NCBI GenBank assembly: GCA_014706295.1
Contig: JACSVZ010000015.1
Location: 55,053,535-55,117,534 of the forward strand
DNA: 64,000 nucleotides
Direction: 5' to 3'
From: Lycocorax pyrrhopterus obiensis
Lineage: Eukaryota; Chordata; Aves; Passeriformes; Paradisaeidae
Below the pieces are notes generated by a model. That model made no database searches, was not told the origin of the DNA, and saw only the letters and a program-made list of their open reading frames with translations. Of this stretch, positions 61,872-64,000 are shown piece after piece. How positions within the stretch are numbered: position 1 is the first letter of the stretch; every line of letters starts with the position of its first letter. A program made the position numbers and the translations under genes.

Positions 61872-62480
61872 GCTTTTACTTTTAGAGATGGATGGGGATG
61901 AATGGCTGAGTAATTTCCAGGCTTAAGTGACAATGGGTTATGTAGACCTCCTTGAAATAAGAACAAGTTGTATTCAATGTTTACTGTACTGGAAAAAGAA
62001 TATGTTCCTTTTGTTGTAAAAAGTTTCTGAGCACATCAGGAATTCTGCATGTGGAGCTGTAACCATTCTGCTGTGGCAGTGGTCTGGTCTTTGTTCTTCA
62101 TCCATGCATCATCTGATTTACTTTATTTTTTTTTACAAGTATTAATAGATAAGGCTCAAGTTCTCCGACTGCCAGGGTCTACAGCTATCAGTGGCTAGTG
62201 TTTCACCAGGACATGAGGGCCTCAAAACAGCAGTAGAACGTCTGTGTATTTTACAAGCAGTTTGTGTTTTGAGCTGATTTTGTTACAGATGTATGCAGGT
62301 GTGTATAGTACTTTGGAACTGCACACGGGCTGGAGAAGTAAATATTTGCTGTTGATGCGGTGTTTGTGGTGAAAGAATCCCAGGCAGTTCCGAGCACAGC
62401 AGAGACCCGAAGAGCAGCAGAGCCACGAGGTCGGGGTATATCCCCAGGCAGCTCTCCTTGATCTTGCCCAGCAGCGCTGA
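61872..62480. other. Spacer upstream of NT5DC3
   Basis: About 600 bp of ordinary AT-rich DNA leading into the NT5DC3 CpG island. No gene or repeat was recognised. Confidence 0.5.
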
Positions 62481-63400
62481 TAAAACGCTGCCGGCGGTGA
62501 CGGTGGATGGGGGGACGCTGCTTTCCCTCCTCGGGACGGCAGATGGGAGACTCGGGGCCCGGCCACACCGGCTGAGCCCCCGGGGCCGCGCCGGCTGCGC
62601 TCCGCTCCTCAGGCACCTCTTCCCGGTGCAGCCGATCCCGCCTGGCGCAGGGGGGCCGAGGCGAGACAGCGCCGGGGCGTCGGAGCGGCCAAGCGCTGCC
62701 TCCCGCCGCTACCTGCGGCAGCGGGGCCGGGCCCGCCTCCCGGCCCGGGGCGGGGCCCGAGGAAGTGACTTCAGCCGGCGGCGGCAGAGCGGCTCGGCGG
62801 GGCTGAGCGCGGAGCATGGCAGCGGTGGCGGCGCGGGCGCTGCTGGCGGCGGGCCGGGCGGGCGCGGGCGGCCGGCGGGGCCGCGTCCTGCCCGCCGCGG
62901 GGGCCGCTCCCCTCTGCACCGTGGCCCCGCAGCAGCAGCCGCCGCCCGACATGAAGAGCTACCTGTGGTCGCGCTACAAGGAGGCCAAGAGGGTCACCAA
63001 GGGTGAGCGGCGCCCGCGGGCGGCAGCGGCGCGGCTCCCCCTCAGCGGGCCGGAGCGCCGCCGCTCCCGGAGGAAATGGATCCGTGGTGGCGGCTGCGAG
63101 CGGAGCAAGGGCGAAGCCTGTGGGGGCAGCGGGAAGGGTCCGGGGGGCGAGGCGCGGGTCCGTCCCGCAGCGGCTCCGGCGTCCATGTGCTCTGCGCTCC
63201 CGTGGTGTGCCCAGGGTCAAACCGGGAGCGCGGGGAGACCCTCACCCGGTGGGTCCTGAGGGCCGGACACCGGGGACACGGGCTGTGGGGGCGGCTGCCC
63301 CTTCATCCTCCCCTCGAAGGGAGGGCTGAGCCCGTCACACCATCGCCCGTCCGGGGCCGCGGCTGTTCGGAGCGCCTTTGGTACAGCGCAGCTTGGGCCG
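62480..63400 (+). promoter_or_regulatory. NT5DC3 CpG-island promoter and exon 1 region
   Basis: Dense CpG block surrounding the NT5DC3 start, GC-boxed (GGGGCGGGGC near 62748) and TATA-less. Its overlapping open frames in all phases are a by-product of base composition, not genes. Confidence 0.8.
62816..63002 (+). CDS. NT5DC3: NT5DC3, 5'-nucleotidase domain-containing protein 3, exon 1 (partial gene)
   Basis: First coding exon of a HAD-superfamily 5'-nucleotidase-like protein with a predicted mitochondrial presequence. It encodes 62 codons plus one base, from MAAVAARALLAAGRAGAGG to EAKRVTK, and ends at a GTGAGC donor (63003). The N terminus is rich in Ala and Arg and lacks acidic residues. 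The stretch PDMKSYLWSRYKEAKR matches the recalled human DMKRYLWERYREAKR at the end of exon 1, which fixes the identity. The catalytic HAD motifs lie in exons to the right of the window; 63003-64000 is intron 1, in which nothing was recognised. Confidence 0.93.
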
Positions 63401-64000
63401 GGCAAGGTGGCAGCTTTTGGAGGTGTGTTGCGTGTGGAAAAGCAAATGTAGAAAGAATATCGAGAAGTTGATCATCTCTTTGATGACTGTTATATATATA
63501 CACAACTATTCTGAAATAGGCTGCTCTTCCAAAACGTTAAAATGCTGTGAAGTTTTGGACGACTCTTTTAATTTTGCCTGTGGTTCCATTCTAACACTGT
63601 GTGAGGCATTATAAAATGCTCACGGGGAGCATTTGAAGCCCTGTTCTTCAGCCCAGCCAGGCAAAAAGCTAGGGGGGAAACGCTTTCTTGCTTCTGCCCT
63701 TGCTCCGATGGGAAGAGTATTACCAAGATAATATTTGCTTGAATATGTGGTCTTTTCTGAGAGCTGGAAGAAAAAGAGGCAGAGTGTGTTCCACAATACC
63801 AAGTGGAAGAGCATGTCCTGTAGTGGCAATGGATAATGCTTTAGATTGCATGTTTTGCCTTTAAAAAAAGAAATTATTGTGTTATCCTGCACTTAGGAGT
63901 CTTGACTGTGAACTGGGACTTCACAATGCTGGGTGCAAACAAAGCATTTGTGAATGTAAAATAGCGTCAGCGTTTCAGAAGTGAAATTAAAAGCCATTTT

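Noticed and set aside
62251..63471. 233-codon minus-strand frame and several plus-strand frames at NT5DC3
   Set aside because: CpG-island shadow frames; the only supported coding segment is NT5DC3 exon 1.

Overview
The window is vertebrate nuclear DNA, almost certainly from a bird and plausibly a songbird. Genes are split by GT-AG introns and start in CpG islands, the dispersed repeats are CR1 LINE 3' ends and avian-type retroviral LTRs, and the proteins are close to known vertebrate orthologues. Gene order and orientation match human 12q23.3 read in reverse: HCFC2 (-), GLT8D2 (+), TDG (-), C12orf73/UQCC6 'BRAWNIN' (+), HSP90B1 (-), NT5DC3 (+). The family identifications rest on recalled orthologues; no search was run.

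Layout. 1-4.1 kb: first four coding exons of HCFC2 on the minus strand, cut by the left edge. 3.4-4.4 kb: CpG island. 8.3-20.3 kb: complete GLT8D2 (nine coding exons, 350 aa), with a hairpin-bearing tandem repeat in one intron. 20.3-22.9 kb: 3' ends of the convergent GLT8D2/TDG pair. 22.9-30.7 kb: complete TDG (minus), whose last coding block contains a very short intron that is open in frame. 30.67-31.04 kb: TDG/C12orf73 bidirectional promoter. 31.0-32.9 kb: C12orf73, two coding exons, 67 aa. 36.6-46.3 kb: complete HSP90B1 (18 coding exons, 794 aa, ending KDEL) with a promoter holding three ER-stress-element geometries. 47-62.8 kb: gene-poor interval where mammals carry TTC41 (a pseudogene in human); I recognise no TTC41 exon, but there is an unclaimed ZNF143-type promoter motif at its start, a solo LTR, and a broken provirus (LTR plus primer binding site) flanked by long direct repeats. 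62.8-63.0 kb: NT5DC3 exon 1, the rest of the gene running off the right edge.

These are housekeeping genes of unrelated function (transcription co-regulator, glycosyltransferase, DNA repair glycosylase, respiratory complex III assembly peptide, ER chaperone, nucleotidase-like protein). They share head-to-head promoters, not a pathway. No new multigene system is visible. The items most worth checking are the in-frame TDG mini-intron, the LTR-PBS structure between roughly 93-bp direct repeats, the compensated-hairpin tandem repeat in GLT8D2, and the vacant TTC41 interval.
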